From Pseudoselenomonas ruminantium (lineage in GTDB: Bacteria; Bacillota; Negativicutes; Selenomonadales; Selenomonadaceae), in assembly GCA_002448495.1 (NCBI GenBank), contig DJYL01000202.1:1-5960 (forward strand): a stretch of 5,960 nt of DNA, written 5' to 3'. The notes under the pieces were generated by a model that saw only the letters and a program-made list of their open reading frames with translations, was not told the DNA's origin and did not search any database. Both the position numbers and the translations under genes were made by a program. Of this stretch, positions 5,847 to 5,960 are shown piece after piece (the stretch's first letter is position 1; every line of letters starts with the position of its first letter).

Positions 5847-5960
5847 TGAAAATGAAGAGAAGCCGCTTAGCCATTCGCAGCATATTCTGTATGCTATGGG
5901 GTGGCTTCTTCTGTCTGTTTGTTCTTGCTTTTCCGCCGCAGGCAGAAGCTCTTTATGGCG
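5846..5960 (+). CDS. Secreted protein start, probably a flagellar ring-assembly factor (FlgA-like); 3' end outside window
   Basis: ATG 5846 overlaps the flgG stop (TGATGA), and the frame stays open for 38 codons to the window end. The translation is a textbook Sec signal peptide: basic start MKMKRSRLAIR, hydrophobic core FCMLWGGFFCLFVLAF (14-29), then PPQAEA with a likely signal peptidase I site after AEA (33-35). An alternative in-frame ATG lies at 5852. No strong ribosome site is visible, so expression probably depends on coupling to flgG. No mature domain is seen, so the function is inferred only from position. In diderm flagellar operons flgA (P-ring chaperone), flgH or flgI carry signal peptides, and FlgA is my first choice because an FlgH lipoprotein would need a lipobox, and none is seen. 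Confidence 0.72.
   Translation, partial: MKMKRSRLAIRSIFCMLWGGFFCLFVLAFPPQAEALYG

Overview
The window looks like chromosomal DNA from a diderm, flagellated Firmicute of the class Negativicutes, most likely Selenomonas ruminantium or a close relative. Three things point there. The 318-residue lactate dehydrogenase resembles what I remember of the S. ruminantium enzyme (recall, not a search). A Bacillus-like order mbl - flhO/flgF - flhP/flgG is present. A secreted protein gene follows flgG directly, where diderm ring-assembly genes would be expected. I see no mobile element, CRISPR array, tRNA or rRNA, and base composition and codon use look uniform and native.

Layout. Positions 1-789 (+) hold the 3' nine-tenths of sucD, the succinyl-CoA synthetase alpha subunit. 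A long, nearly perfect dyad at 795-837 ends it and can also terminate the opposing gene. Positions 843-1654 (-) hold the remains of a HAMP/PP2C (SpoIIE-type) phosphatase in three reading frames. Its N-terminal sensor region and a conserved block of the phosphatase core both appear to be missing. Positions 1813-2769 (-) hold ldh, with its own terminator (1763-1793), a near-consensus sigma-A promoter (2821-2849) and an inverted repeat over that promoter. The 285-base divergent intergenic region also carries a promoter and imperfect repeats in front of an mreB/mbl-type gene (3055-4077, +), which is followed by a terminator (4091-4125). Two flagellar rod/hook-family genes follow, flgF-like (4180-4980) and flgG (5055-5846). 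A possible sigma-28 (SigD-like) promoter lies between them. From 5846 a coupled gene with a clear signal peptide runs off the end and is probably flgA or another ring-assembly factor.

How the genes relate. sucD and ldh belong to central fermentative carbon metabolism (succinate/propionate branch and lactate branch) but are not one operon. The mbl-flgF-flgG-(flgA?) block links cell-shape control with building the flagellar rod through the envelope. The phosphatase relic is probably the remains of a partner-switching or stress/motility signalling protein. I did not find a convincing new system. The observations most worth a second look are the doubly disrupted phosphatase, the non-canonical active-site residues of the lactate dehydrogenase, and the inverted repeat over the ldh promoter.
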